Counted from the first letter of the stretch, positions 24,693-34,228 are shown. The stretch is 64,000 nucleotides of DNA from Prosthecobacter debontii (GCA_945860295.1 CAMAQH010000013.1:1-64000), one strand, 5' to 3'. Notes: generated from the letters alone by a model not told the origin. Made by a program: numbers and translations.

Positions 24693-27332
24693 ATGGCGGA
24701 ACGATATAAAATTTATGAACAACTTGGCGCAGGTGGCGTCGGTGCTGTTTATCGTGCCTACGACAATGAACTGAAACGCTGGGTAGCCATCAAGCGCCTG
24801 ATGACCAACAGCGAAATCGGCGGTGATGAGAAACTAGCCACCGATCTACGCCGAGAAGCAGATGCACTCGCGGCGATGCGTAACCCAAACGTCGTCACCA
24901 TTTTTGATGTATCCAGTGATGCCGAAGGACTCTTCATCGTTATGGAACTGCTGGAGGGTGAAGATCTGGCTGATGTCGTGGCGCGCGGGCCACTGCATTA
25001 TGATGACTTTAAAGAGCTGGCTTCTCAAACGATGGAGGCACTGCTCGGTGCTCATCAGAGACATATTTTGCATCGGGACATCAAGCCTGAGAACATCAAA
25101 GTAGAGCGCCTACCCGGCGGGCGGATGCAATCCAAAATCATCGACTTTGGCCTAGCTCGGACAGGCATGAGGGCGCGCAAGCAAACGGAAGATCAGTCCG
25201 GCACGGTCATGGGTTCCATTTACTACATGGCTCCAGAGCAGCTTACGCGTCAACCTGTGGACGAAAGAACTGACCTCTATGCCATAGGCTGTGTGTATTA
25301 TGAAGCACTCTCAGGCCGAAAAGCATTCGATGGCGATACGATCTCAACCGTAATCGACAAGCACATCAATCATGACCTTGTCCCACTGCATATCGTGGCA
25401 CCGCATGTGCCGCCATGGCTCGGAGCATGGGTCCTGCGTTTGATGGCGCAGAAGCCTGATGAGCGGCCCGCCAATGCCCAACAAGCGATTGAGGAATTTC
25501 GGGCTTGGGAAAAAATGGCCGCGGCACCCCAAATGATGCCTTGGATGCCAGCAGGCTACGGACAGCCCATGTATCCCGGCACAGGCAGCGTGCCACTCGG
25601 ACCGCATGGCGCTACGACGACCAGCGTGCCTGTGCAGCCTATGTATTACCAGACTGGGCAGGTACCACCCGTCTATTACCAGACTGGGCAAGAACCGTCG
25701 GTTTATTACCAAACCGGGCAATTGCCTCCGGTTGAAGTCGTTTCTCAGCAAGAGCCTGTCGTGGAAGTACCGGTCGCGGCACCTCAGCTTAACGCTCTTT
25801 CCAGCCTCCAGACAGCCGCTCCGAAAAAAGTACAGCCAGCACCACGCCCCTACAGGGCCACCCCGGCGCAGCACTCCACAAGTCGTATTGATCCTCAGAT
25901 CAGAAAGTATGCGCTCATCGGCATAGGTGCTTTAGTCATCGTAGTCATCGGCTTCACATTCGTAGGGGGTGACAAGAAAGGCGCTGGTAATGATGTGGCC
26001 ACAGCGACTTCAGTTCTAGGCTCAAAAGGACCCGCGAAGCCCATCTTTGAACTGCCCAGTGAGCGCCCATTTCCGCCGCAAGATGACGACTTGGTTTTGC
26101 ATTTAATATCCGACGTTGGACAGTCAAAAAACTCCAAAGACACCACAGGTCGGCCTAACACCGCGAACGTCAATGACCCCATCTATGAATGGCATGACCT
26201 GTCCCCACGCGGTCAAAGCAACATCATGCGGGCCTTTCAAAACTCCACAGCCTACGCCCCATTGCGACAGAACTGGAACCATCCAAACGTCAAGAGTGGT
26301 CGCAGTGTCTTTGATTTCCATCCTCGGGGCGGCAAGCCAAGTGCCCTTTTGCTAACGGACTCAGGCAGTGAGTCCAGTCAGTTTCCTTTCGGCAGTGCAA
26401 GTGTGAAAGGCCCCAAAGGTCTAACTTTTAGCATCGTTTTCCAAACAGATGCCGCCATGCTACCAACGCGTGTCATGACTCTGCTCTCCGCCAATGGCAG
26501 CAGCGTCTCCCTTTCCGTGAATAAGGATAAGCAACTCGTGGCAGAATTCCGCAATGACGCCGGAGCCACGAGCACCATCACCAGCAAAGATGTCGATGGA
26601 GCTATGCCAATGATCGCTATTCTTGTTTGGGATGCGGAAACGGGCACCACTTCATTGCGAGCACGAGACGGTTCAGACAAAGGCTTCAAGGCCGATGGCG
26701 CAAAGGTCACTGCCCCGAGCCAACCCTTGACCCGCCTACAGCTTGGCCGCGTCTCTGATGCCGCAGGCACGACTGTCGGAATTTCAGATCAGTTCACAGG
26801 TATGCTGGCAGAGGTAGAGATGTATGCCAGCGCACTGCGCACCGATCAGTTGCAACTTTTGGAAGGAGCAAACCTGAAGAATTTCTACTTCAATTTCATC
26901 CCTCAGCTCGCCCAACGATTGAAGACCAAGCTGCCGCAGATCGAGCCACGCAGCGCCTGGAAATTCCAACCCAGTCAAAACGCAGGCGAGGCCATAAAAG
27001 TCGCCGATGGCAATGTGACCAGCCGTTGGACGACTAAAACACGGCAAACCCCAGGGCAATGGTTCCAGGTGGAACTGCCAGAAGACCAGGAGGTAGCCGG
27101 CCTAGCCCTCGACTGCCAAGCTGCGACTGGCGATTACCCGCGCAAGTATCTCGTGGAAGTCTCCAGCGATGGCAGCAACTGGTCCAAAGTGAACGAAGGC
27201 GACGGCAAAGGTGCACTCATCGAGATCATCTTCAGCACGCCACAAAGAGCACGCTTTGTGCGGATCACCCAAAAAAGCACCACGCCAACGAATGATTGGG
27301 CCATCTGCGAGATGGTGCTTTTCAAGAAGTGA
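24693..27332 (+). CDS. Membrane Ser/Thr protein kinase with LamG and F5/8-C sensor domains
   Basis: An 879-residue Hanks-type kinase from ATG 24693. The cytoplasmic kinase domain (residues 5-275) has all motifs: GAGGVGAVYRAYD, the VAIK lysine at 34, HRDIKPEN at 127, DFGLA at 151 and APEQL. A Pro/Gln/Tyr linker (about 285-400) contains three YYQTGQ repeats. A single membrane span lies at about 405-427. The outer part has a LamG-like domain (about 480-720) and a C-terminal F5/8 type C (discoidin-like) domain (about 760-879; AGLALDCQAATGDYPRKYLV). It probably senses an external sugar or polymer and phosphorylates cytoplasmic targets; ligand and targets are unknown. The htrA-like gene follows 91 bases later. 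Confidence 0.9.
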   Translation: MAERYKIYEQLGAGGVGAVYRAYDNELKRWVAIKRLMTNSEIGGDEKLATDLRREADALAAMRNPNVVTIFDVSSDAEGLFIVMELLEGEDLADVVARGPLHYDDFKELASQTMEALLGAHQRHILHRDIKPENIKVERLPGGRMQSKIIDFGLARTGMRARKQTEDQSGTVMGSIYYMAPEQLTRQPVDERTDLYAIGCVYYEALSGRKAFDGDTISTVIDKHINHDLVPLHIVAPHVPPWLGAWVLRLMAQKPDERPANAQQAIEEFRAWEKMAAAPQMMPWMPAGYGQPMYPGTGSVPLGPHGATTTSVPVQPMYYQTGQVPPVYYQTGQEPSVYYQTGQLPPVEVVSQQEPVVEVPVAAPQLNALSSLQTAAPKKVQPAPRPYRATPAQHSTSRIDPQIRKYALIGIGALVIVVIGFTFVGGDKKGAGNDVATATSVLGSKGPAKPIFELPSERPFPPQDDDLVLHLISDVGQSKNSKDTTGRPNTANVNDPIYEWHDLSPRGQSNIMRAFQNSTAYAPLRQNWNHPNVKSGRSVFDFHPRGGKPSALLLTDSGSESSQFPFGSASVKGPKGLTFSIVFQTDAAMLPTRVMTLLSANGSSVSLSVNKDKQLVAEFRNDAGATSTITSKDVDGAMPMIAILVWDAETGTTSLRARDGSDKGFKADGAKVTAPSQPLTRLQLGRVSDAAGTTVGISDQFTGMLAEVEMYASALRTDQLQLLEGANLKNFYFNFIPQLAQRLKTKLPQIEPRSAWKFQPSQNAGEAIKVADGNVTSRWTTKTRQTPGQWFQVELPEDQEVAGLALDCQAATGDYPRKYLVEVSSDGSNWSKVNEGDGKGALIEIIFSTPQRARFVRITQKSTTPTNDWAICEMVLFKK
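25644..25733 (+). repeat. Three 30-bp tandem repeats (YYQTGQxPPV) in the kinase linker
   Basis: Three consecutive 30-bp units each encode YYQTGQ followed by a short proline-containing tail (VPPV, EPSV, LPPV). The first two are nearly identical in DNA, which suggests recent slippage or duplication. They lie in the cytoplasmic juxtamembrane linker and could be a flexible spacer or tyrosine-rich docking segment. Confidence 0.85.
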
Positions 27333-27423
27333 TCCGACGGGATCATCTCGTCTGACGCCCTTGCCATTCTTCGTGCTCCGCGCATCATTGCGCACTCTTC
27401 TCGTCATTCATCTTTCGTCATTT

Positions 27424-28608
27424 ATGGAAACTCTCCGCCGTCTTCTCTTCGCCATCACCGTCTTCATCGTTGCTTCACTTGTCTTCTCCTTCTGGCGGAA
27501 TGGGCAGGAGGGATACGGTCTGCTTAATTTCCTGAAAGGCGAGTCACCCAAGGATGAGAAATTCACCCCAGCCCCTGCGCCTAAAATCGATCTCAATGAC
27601 GTGAAAATTCTGTCGGCAATGAATGATGAATTTTCCAAACTCTCCGCAGCGGTGCTGCCCAGCGTCGTCAGTGTGAATACCAAAACGCTGCGCCAGGGGC
27701 AGACGGCGTGGCACCCCTTCTTCGGCCTCGTCAGTGGTCGCCCTCAGGTCATCCCTGGCCTCGGCTCAGGCGCCATCATTTCTAAAGAAGGCCACATCAT
27801 CACCAACTACCACGTCATCGCCGATGTCAGCGAGGTCATGATCACCACCAATGACAACAAGCAATACACGGCACACATCCTCGGAGCCAGCCGCGAGCGC
27901 GACATCGCGCTACTAAAGATTGATGGGGCCAAAAAGGATTTCCCCGCACTCACCTTTGGCAATAGCGACGCCGCTAAAGTCGGCCAACTCGTCTTCGCCG
28001 TCGGCAACCCTTTTGGTCTAAGCGGCACTGTGACGCAGGGCATCATCAGTGCCCGTGACCGGCATCTCAGCGACGCCCAGCTCAATTATTTGCAAACCGA
28101 CACTGTCATCAATCCCGGCAACTCCGGCGGACCTCTCGTGAACATTCTGGGTCAAATCATCGGCATCAATGTCGCCATTTATCGTGGCGATGAAAACGTC
28201 CGAGCCTGGCAGGGCATCGGACTTGCTGTGCCGTCCAATGATGCCAAGTCCGTCATCGACGCCATCCTGGCGCAGACCAAAAATGGAGCACCCGCCAAGG
28301 CCGCAGGCATGGGCTACCTCGGACTCGAACTCAGCGCTGAACCCGTCGCCATCGACGCGGGACTCGGCGTTGCGCAAACCGGTGCCTTCATCGCCAATCT
28401 CGATCCACAGTCACCCAGCGTCGCCGCCGGTCTCGCCCCTGGTGATGTCATCACCGCCCTCAATGGAGGCCCCTTCCGCACCCCACGCGAACTCCTCAAC
28501 CTCATCCAAGCCCTCGTTCCAGGATCAAAGGCAAACGTCACCGTGCTGCGGAATGGTCAGCTTATCGAGATCCCCGTCACCATCGGCCAGCGGCCTGATG
28601 TGCGGTGA
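27424..28608 (+). CDS. HtrA/DegP-type periplasmic serine protease with PDZ domain
   Basis: A 394-residue protein from ATG 27424, chosen because it begins a hydrophobic anchor (METLRRLLFAITVFIVASLV); codons open further upstream look non-coding. The S1C protease core has HIITNYHVIADV (His), RERDIALLKIDG (Asp) and INPGNSGGPLVN (Ser nucleophile), followed by one PDZ domain (about residues 290-390; DPQSPSVAAGLAPGDVITAL). With a single PDZ and an N-terminal anchor it resembles DegS/HhoA-like quality-control or regulatory proteases. It lies downstream of the kinase gene in the same direction. Envelope protein quality control is the expected role. Confidence 0.9.
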   Translation: METLRRLLFAITVFIVASLVFSFWRNGQEGYGLLNFLKGESPKDEKFTPAPAPKIDLNDVKILSAMNDEFSKLSAAVLPSVVSVNTKTLRQGQTAWHPFFGLVSGRPQVIPGLGSGAIISKEGHIITNYHVIADVSEVMITTNDNKQYTAHILGASRERDIALLKIDGAKKDFPALTFGNSDAAKVGQLVFAVGNPFGLSGTVTQGIISARDRHLSDAQLNYLQTDTVINPGNSGGPLVNILGQIIGINVAIYRGDENVRAWQGIGLAVPSNDAKSVIDAILAQTKNGAPAKAAGMGYLGLELSAEPVAIDAGLGVAQTGAFIANLDPQSPSVAAGLAPGDVITALNGGPFRTPRELLNLIQALVPGSKANVTVLRNGQLIEIPVTIGQRPDVR

Positions 28609-28617
28609 GAAGAGATT

Positions 28618-29064
28618 ATGAAACGGTTATTCATCTTGCTGGTTGCCATGAAATTGACGTCGTGCGTCAGCACCCGCTGGATGGACGGATCTTTAGCGGG
28701 AGCCTATGAAAAGTCGCCCAAAATGATGAGCCTTCACTTCGGGCCTCCCGCCGACATTTTTATTATCTAGACGCTTCAAGGCTATCCAGGAAAGCATCAA
28801 GGGTATCGGTATTTTTTTCTCGGTGAAGACGGGGAACTGCGCTGTCACGAAATCTTCTTCCGGCAAGGTGTTTACATGACTTCCTTTTTACTCGGCCCGC
28901 CAACTTGGAAATCTCCTTCCAACGCCAGTGGAAGCACAATCTTGAAAGACAAAATTCGAATCAGAGTGCTATCGGCAGATGAACTCACTGATCCTGTTAT
29001 GAGATCCAGAGTAGAGCAGACTTGGCCGCATCTCAGCAGGCAAACGGGATCAGGCAAAAATTAA
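28618..29064 (+). pseudogene. Small lipoprotein gene interrupted by an in-frame TAG
   Basis: The ATG at 28618 begins MKRLFILLVAMKLTSCVSTR, a lipoprotein signal with Cys in lipobox LTSC. After 50 codons a TAG occurs at 28768-28770, and the same frame then stays open for 97 more codons (GYPGKHQGYRYFFLGEDGEL, RQGVYMTSFLLGPPTWKS) to a TAA at 29062. The reading looks like one 148-residue lipoprotein with a single nonsense mutation. I do not recognise the family. It lies 9 bases after the HtrA-type gene and was probably co-transcribed. Confidence 0.6.
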
Positions 29065-29139
29065 CAGTTTAATCTAACTCAGTTTTTTGCACCCTAGCAC
29101 CGATCTGTCACCATCGGCCCAGCGGACGGACGCGCTCCA

Positions 29140-30450
29140 TCACACCGGATACTCCCACGGCCCGCGATACTCGCGACTGAGGAGTTTGCTCGCTTCAGCG
29201 TCGCCGATGATCTGCTCTTTCTCGGCATCCCATTGGATGCTGCGTCCGGCTTTCCAGGACAACATGCCGAGCATCGGCAGACAGCTTGAGCGGTGGGCGC
29301 TCTCGATGTCGGCCACGGGCTTGCTTTCGGTTTCGATGGCAGCGATGAAGTCGGCCCACAGCAGCGCGATGTTGTGACCATCGGGTTCCTGAAGCTGGTG
29401 ATCGCCATGCACGGTTTGGCCTTTCGGATCGGCAGGATAAAAGGTCCAGCCATCGCGCCAGCCGATGTGCAGCACGCCTTTTTCACCGTAGAAGTAAGCA
29501 CCGATACCGTGCTTCTCGTTGTTGTTCGCGGCGAACTTCCGGTGCTCCCAGATCGCGGTGAACTGCTCGAACTCAAACGTGGCCACCTGATGATCCGGCG
29601 CATCCGTGGTCTGCTCTTTGTCATTGAGCACGGCAGCGCCAAAGATCGGACGACCGCCGATGCAGAAGACACGCTTGGGGCCTTTTTCACCGCTCCACCA
29701 CAGCACCTGATCCAGCCAATGCACGCCCCAGTCGCCCATCGTGCCGTTTGCGTAATCGAGAAAATTCCGCCAGCCGCCGGGATGCATCTTCGAGTTGAAA
29801 GGACGCATCGGCGCGGGGCCGCACCACTGATTCCAGTCCATGCCTTCGGGCACCTTGCTGTTTGGTTTCGGCGCTTCCGGCCCGCCTTTGCTATGAGCAA
29901 AGCAGCGCACCATGCCGACCTTGCCGACTTTGCCTGATTTGAGAAAGTCCATCGCCGCCACATGATGCGGTCCGATGCGTCGATGCAGCCCCACCTGCAC
30001 CACCACGCCCGCTTCTTTGGCCGCCCTCACCATCGCGCGGCTTTCATTCACCGTGTGACCTGTGGGTTTCTCGACAAACACATGCGCGCCAGCCTTGCAG
30101 CAGGCGATGGATTGCAGCGCGTGCCAATGATCCGGCGTGGCGATGATGACGATCTCCGGCTTCGCTTCGGCCAGCATCTCGCGGTAGTCCTTGTAGCCCT
30201 TCGCCGCATCTCCGCTGTCCGACTTCACATCTTCAATGCCGTTCGCCAGCACGTTGTCATCGACATCACACAGCGCTACGACCTTGATGCGACCTGAGGC
30301 CATCGCCTCGCGCAAGATGTTCATCCCCCACCAGCCGGAGCCAATCAGTGCTGTGCGAAATTTCTTTCCCTCCGCACCGATAATCGGCAGCGCAGAAAGA
30401 GAGATGGAAGCCGCAGTGGCAGAGGTGAGAAAGGTTCGGCGTGAGGTCAT
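29140..30450 (-). CDS. Secreted Gfo/Idh/MocA-family oxidoreductase
   Basis: A 436-residue protein with a twin-arginine signal (MTSRRTFLTSATAASISLSA), an NAD(P)-binding Rossmann domain (ALIGSGWWGMN near residue 34, then VVALCDVDD), the conserved EKP of the active site (VFVEKPTGHT near 128) and a C-terminal substrate domain (about 185-400). Exported Gfo/Idh/MocA enzymes are typical of Planctomycetes, Verrucomicrobia and Bacteroidetes and oxidise or reduce sugar derivatives; some are redox-neutral glycosidases that keep NAD bound. The substrate is unknown. A gluconokinase gene lies just upstream on the same strand (37 bases between), so a sugar-acid role is plausible. Confidence 0.9.
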   Translation of the reverse strand: MTSRRTFLTSATAASISLSALPIIGAEGKKFRTALIGSGWWGMNILREAMASGRIKVVALCDVDDNVLANGIEDVKSDSGDAAKGYKDYREMLAEAKPEIVIIATPDHWHALQSIACCKAGAHVFVEKPTGHTVNESRAMVRAAKEAGVVVQVGLHRRIGPHHVAAMDFLKSGKVGKVGMVRCFAHSKGGPEAPKPNSKVPEGMDWNQWCGPAPMRPFNSKMHPGGWRNFLDYANGTMGDWGVHWLDQVLWWSGEKGPKRVFCIGGRPIFGAAVLNDKEQTTDAPDHQVATFEFEQFTAIWEHRKFAANNNEKHGIGAYFYGEKGVLHIGWRDGWTFYPADPKGQTVHGDHQLQEPDGHNIALLWADFIAAIETESKPVADIESAHRSSCLPMLGMLSWKAGRSIQWDAEKEQIIGDAEASKLLSREYRGPWEYPV

Positions 30451-30487
30451 GGCGTGGAGCCAGCATGAACGGAACGAACCTGCTGCG

Positions 30488-31015
30488 TCAATCGCAGAAT
30501 CTGAGAAGACTTAAAGCCTCATCCAAGATCGCCTCGGGCGTCTGTGCGAGCGACACAGCCATCAGATCCGGCGTCTCTTCCAGGATGGCGAACTGGCTGT
30601 CCAGCAGGCTCGCTGGCATGTAGTGACCTTTCCTGGCAGACAAGCGTTGATGGATCACCTCGCGCTCACCCTTCAGATAGATGAAGGCGATGTCATTCGT
30701 GCCATCCGCAGCACGCAGCCGATCACGATACACGGCCTTCAGCGCTGAGCAGGCCAGCACATAGACAGGCGTATGTGTGCGCATCTCTTCGATCCGAGCG
30801 CGCAGGGTCGCATACCAGGGCCAGCGATCTTCATCCACCAGCGGCGTGCCTGCGCGCATCTTTGATTTGTTTGCCTCTGAATGAAAATCATCCGCATCCT
30901 CAAACACACCACCCAGTCGCTCAGCCATCAGGCTTCCGATCAAAGATTTCCCACAGCCAGACACCCCCATGACGATGATGGTTCGGGGAGACTTGGCTGA
31001 TTGTGGAGATGACAT
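30488..31015 (-). CDS. gntK: Gluconokinase
   Basis: A 175-residue P-loop kinase from ATG 31015; a GTG two codons upstream is a less likely start. Motifs: GVSGCGKSLIGSLMAERLG (Walker A), EDADDFHSEANKSKMRAGTP and LVDEDRWPWY, all diagnostic of GntK/IdnK-type gluconokinase. It phosphorylates D-gluconate to 6-phosphogluconate for the pentose phosphate or Entner-Doudoroff route. It is followed by the secreted Gfo/Idh/MocA gene and preceded by the ABC exporter gene, all on the minus strand. The SALKAVYRDRLR segment, a substrate-region motif, is intact. Confidence 0.93.
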   Translation of the reverse strand: MSSPQSAKSPRTIIVMGVSGCGKSLIGSLMAERLGGVFEDADDFHSEANKSKMRAGTPLVDEDRWPWYATLRARIEEMRTHTPVYVLACSALKAVYRDRLRAADGTNDIAFIYLKGEREVIHQRLSARKGHYMPASLLDSQFAILEETPDLMAVSLAQTPEAILDEALSLLRFCD

Positions 31016-31035
31016 GATCACAGACTAATTTCCTG

Positions 31036-32754
31036 TCACCTTTCGATCAACGATGTCTTGCAGAGATTGGCATAAAGTCCGCCCTTGGTCAGCAGTTCAT
31101 CATGAGTTCCCTGCTCGGTGATCCGGCCCTGCTCCAGCACATAGATGCGGTCAGCATGACGAACGGTGCTCAGACGATGGGCAATGACGAAACTGGTACG
31201 ACCTTCCATGAGTCGATCCAGTGCAGCTTGGATCTGGCGCTCAGTCTCGGTATCGACACTGGCGGTGGCTTCATCGAGCAAAAGAATGGGCGGATTACGC
31301 AGCAGGGCGCGAGCAATGGAGAGGCGCTGCTTTTCACCCACACTGAGTTTCACACCACGCTCGCCGACATGGGTGTCCAGCCCCTTGGGCAGACGTTTCA
31401 CAAAGACATCCGCATTCGCGCTGGTGAGCACGTCCCAGAGCTGCTCGTCCGTGGCATCACGACGACCAATGCGCAGATTCTCCCGCACCGTGCCATTGAA
31501 CATGAAACTCTCCTGCGTGACATAGCCGATCTGTTGGCGCAGGGAATTCTTATTCAACTCATGCACGGGGATGCCATCAATGGTGATCATGCCTTCGCTG
31601 TATTCATAGAAGCGGGTCAGCAAATTGATGAGTGTGGATTTGCCAGCACCCGTCGGCCCGACGAGCGCGATGGTTTGACCTGGCAGAGCTTCGAGATTGA
31701 TCTGCTCCACAGTCGGGATGCTGCCATAGCTGAAGCTGACTTTTTCAAAGCGCACATGACCGAGCACCGCTGGCAAATCACGACCGCTAGAGGTGTCGGC
31801 TTCGGGTTCAGCATCGAGAATATTAAAGACACGCTCACCCGCAGCACGGCCTGTTTGCAGGATTTGATTGAGCTGATGCAGGCTTTCGATGGGATCGTAA
31901 AAAAACTTCAGCAGCAGCAGAAACGCCGCGAGATCACCCGCCGAGATGCGCCCTGCTTTCAGCGCATAGGCCCCGATCCAGAGCACCAGCACCATGCCCA
32001 CACTGCTGAGGAAATGCATGCTCGGACGGTAGATCGCCCAGATGCGCATGACGTGCAGCGTGGCTTGTTTCAAAGCATGGCTGGCAAGATTGAAGCGCGC
32101 GTGTTCCTCGGCCTCGATGGCATAGGCTTTGATCTGGCGCATACCCGCCACGTTATCGTGGAGCAGGCTGTTCATGGCGCTGCTGGCCTTTCTCACCGCG
32201 CGGTGACGGTCCCTTGAAGTGGCCGTGTAACTCGCCGCGCCTAGCGCCAGAAAGGGAATCGGGATGAGTGCATAGAGAGCCAATTCCACATCTGCTCGGA
32301 ACATGAAAACACCGACCACGATGATTTGAAGAACCGCCACGAGTCCCTGCTCGATGCCATCAATCAGCACCCGCTCCACCGATGGAATGTCCTCGCTCAC
32401 CGTCGTCATGATGTCGCCCGTGGGCCGGTTATCAAACCACCGCAGAGGCAGTGTTTGCAGTCGCTGATAGATGTCACTGCGCAGATCATAGATCACCTTT
32501 TGCTCAAAGGTGTTATTGAGCTGGATGCGCATGGAATTGAAGAAGTGCTGCGCGAAATAGGCGGCGAGAGCCATCAGCGCCAGAGGCGTGAGTCGATCCC
32601 ACTGCGCCTTTGGCACCACCACATCTAGCACCTCACGAGTCACCGCCGGAAACACCACCACCATCAACGTGCCCGTGATGGCGCAGAAAAGCTGGGCCGT
32701 AGCCATGTAAGGGTAACGACGAAGGTAGGCAAAGACGCGGAGAGTGGTTTTCAA
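31036..32754 (-). CDS. MsbA-like ABC exporter (fused permease-ATPase)
   Basis: A 572-residue half-transporter: six membrane segments (about residues 15-300), then an ATPase domain with Walker A (LVGPTGAGKSTL near 370), signature LSVGEKQRLSIARALL, Walker B (PPILLLDEATASVD) and the switch histidine (IAHRLS). It works as a homodimer exporting lipid A, lipids, peptides or drugs. The first codon appears to be TTG; no ATG is in frame before residue 18. Closest in layout to MsbA/LmrA-type multidrug or lipid flippases, but the substrate cannot be told from sequence. The gene is divergent from tyrA, with CGTCATT repeats in the shared gap. Confidence 0.9.
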   Translation of the reverse strand: MKTTLRVFAYLRRYPYMATAQLFCAITGTLMVVVFPAVTREVLDVVVPKAQWDRLTPLALMALAAYFAQHFFNSMRIQLNNTFEQKVIYDLRSDIYQRLQTLPLRWFDNRPTGDIMTTVSEDIPSVERVLIDGIEQGLVAVLQIIVVGVFMFRADVELALYALIPIPFLALGAASYTATSRDRHRAVRKASSAMNSLLHDNVAGMRQIKAYAIEAEEHARFNLASHALKQATLHVMRIWAIYRPSMHFLSSVGMVLVLWIGAYALKAGRISAGDLAAFLLLLKFFYDPIESLHQLNQILQTGRAAGERVFNILDAEPEADTSSGRDLPAVLGHVRFEKVSFSYGSIPTVEQINLEALPGQTIALVGPTGAGKSTLINLLTRFYEYSEGMITIDGIPVHELNKNSLRQQIGYVTQESFMFNGTVRENLRIGRRDATDEQLWDVLTSANADVFVKRLPKGLDTHVGERGVKLSVGEKQRLSIARALLRNPPILLLDEATASVDTETERQIQAALDRLMEGRTSFVIAHRLSTVRHADRIYVLEQGRITEQGTHDELLTKGGLYANLCKTSLIER

Positions 32755-32773
32755 AGTAGCGGAAAAAAATGAC

Positions 32774-32871
32774 GAATGACGAATGACGATCTCAGTCGGG
32801 AGAGACCGTGATACGTCAAGTGCAGTCTAAGCGCCCGAAACTTATCTGTTTCCCTCCGGCATTCGTCATTC
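32774..32871. repeat. Inverted GAATGACGAATG / CATTCGTCATTC pair
   Basis: A 12-bp word at 32774-32785 occurs inverted at 32860-32871 in the gap between the divergent ABC exporter and tyrA genes. Each arm, read toward its own gene, gives CATTCGTCATT just before that gene. It could be a duplicated leader motif or a small mobile repeat. Confidence 0.6.
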
Positions 32872-32938
32872 GACATTCTGATTTCGTCATTTCCTCACAG
32901 TTGCATCCCCTGCCCTCCCCGCTACCCATCTCGCCCGC

Positions 32939-33781
32939 ATGTCCCCAGAACGCCTCATCACTCTCTATGGCCCAGGTCTGCTCGGCGGATCGCTGGCTTT
33001 AGCGATCCAAGAGCAATTCCCAGAGACTAAACTGCGCCTATGGGCACGCCGCGCCGAAGCCGAGAAAGGCATCCGCGCTCGCGGCATCGACGCTGAGTTT
33101 TTTACCGACCCGACTGCGGCCGCCTCTGGCGCGTCATTGATCATCCTCTGCACGCCTGTGGAGAGCATGGCGGCTCTAGCTCAGCAGATCGCTATGGCCG
33201 ACCTGCCTGCCGATTGCCTCATCACCGATGTCGGCAGCGTCAAAGGACAGGTCGTAAGTGAGCTTGAACCCATTTTGGGCAAGCATTTCATCGGCAGCCA
33301 CCCCATGGCCGGCTCCGAGAAGACCGGCATCGAAGTCGCGCGCGCCAACCTCTTTGTAAACGCCGCCTGTCTGCTCACGCCCCGAGCAGGAGCAGATGCC
33401 GCCCGGCTGCGTCACTTCTGGGAAACACTTGGCTGCCGCGTTTTGGAAATGTCCCCCGAAGAGCATGATGTGAAGGTCGCCCGCATCTCTCACCTGCCGC
33501 ACATGATGGCCGCCATCACGACCCTGGCCGCCCTGCGCAGTGATCCGAGTGCCGTTTCCTGCGTGGCTGGCGGCTTCCGCGACAGCACCCGCATTGCCAG
33601 CGGTGATCCCAGTCTTTGGACTGGCATCGCCCTCGCCAATCGCGCCGCTTTGACTGCACAGCTGCGGGAAGCCTCCGCTGCGTTGACCGAGCTTCTTGAA
33701 ATCCTCGACAAGCCGGACGAAGCCGCCCTCCGCCGCCTCCTCGCCGAGGCCAAAGCTCTACGCGATAGCGTTCCAGCGTAA
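32939..33781 (+). CDS. tyrA: Prephenate dehydrogenase
   Basis: A 280-residue TyrA. The N-terminal NAD-binding domain has GPGLLGGSLALAI near residue 10 and LITDVGSVKGQV near 97; the catalytic region has FIGSHPMAGSEKTG near 117 and the helical domain has ARISHLPHMMAA near 180. It oxidatively decarboxylates prephenate to 4-hydroxyphenylpyruvate in tyrosine synthesis. There is no ACT domain, so feedback control by tyrosine must act within the catalytic domain or be absent. The phenylalanine branch gene pheA lies separately at 55.8 kb. Divergent from the ABC exporter gene. Confidence 0.93.
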   Translation: MSPERLITLYGPGLLGGSLALAIQEQFPETKLRLWARRAEAEKGIRARGIDAEFFTDPTAAASGASLIILCTPVESMAALAQQIAMADLPADCLITDVGSVKGQVVSELEPILGKHFIGSHPMAGSEKTGIEVARANLFVNAACLLTPRAGADAARLRHFWETLGCRVLEMSPEEHDVKVARISHLPHMMAAITTLAALRSDPSAVSCVAGGFRDSTRIASGDPSLWTGIALANRAALTAQLREASAALTELLEILDKPDEAALRRLLAEAKALRDSVPA

Positions 33782-34228
33782 CCGAGTCAGCCCATTCCAA
33801 AGCTGATCTTGGTTAGAATCGACTCCCGCCTCGTTCTAGCGGTAAAAACTCCGCAGTGCCCGATTCAAGACCATCACCGCAGGATCGAATCAGCCACAAA
33901 GCCACGCCGCCGAGGTCGAAAAGCACGAAAAACCGAAACAGCGCGAGTTGATCCTGCGACGTAAGGGATCGGGGAAAAGCTTTCTCCTCAGGCTTCCAGG
34001 ACTTCAGGAGGTAGTTTGATCAGTTTCCGCCTAGCAGACAAGACTTTCGCGGCATGGCTGAGACGGACGGCGAATCTTTAAGGTGTCGTGGATGCCCAAG
34101 TCTCTAAAAACTGGAATCGCTAAAATATGAATTGCCTAGCGCCGGCCTCTGATGACCAAACATAAAATTATTCTGGTAAATTCGAATAAAATATTGCTCT
34201 CTGATCGATCATTTCGTAAACCTAAAGC
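33782..34228. other. 450-base gap, nothing recognised
   Basis: Between tyrA and a broken membrane-protein gene. Open frames are short and show no family features. Base composition shifts toward AT near 34.1 kb, marking the left edge of the AT-richer Sel1 region. No terminator hairpin with a clear T-run was found after tyrA. Confidence 0.4.

Noticed and set aside
28768-28770. Stop-codon recoding (selenocysteine, pyrrolysine or reassigned TAG) to explain interrupted frames
   Set aside because: The interrupted genes carry TAA, TAG and TGA alike, all three end normal genes here, and other lesions are frameshifts; decay explains all of them.
31102-32217. 371-codon plus-strand open frame opposite the ABC exporter
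   Set aside because: Antisense to all ATPase motifs; no independent start signal or homology pattern.
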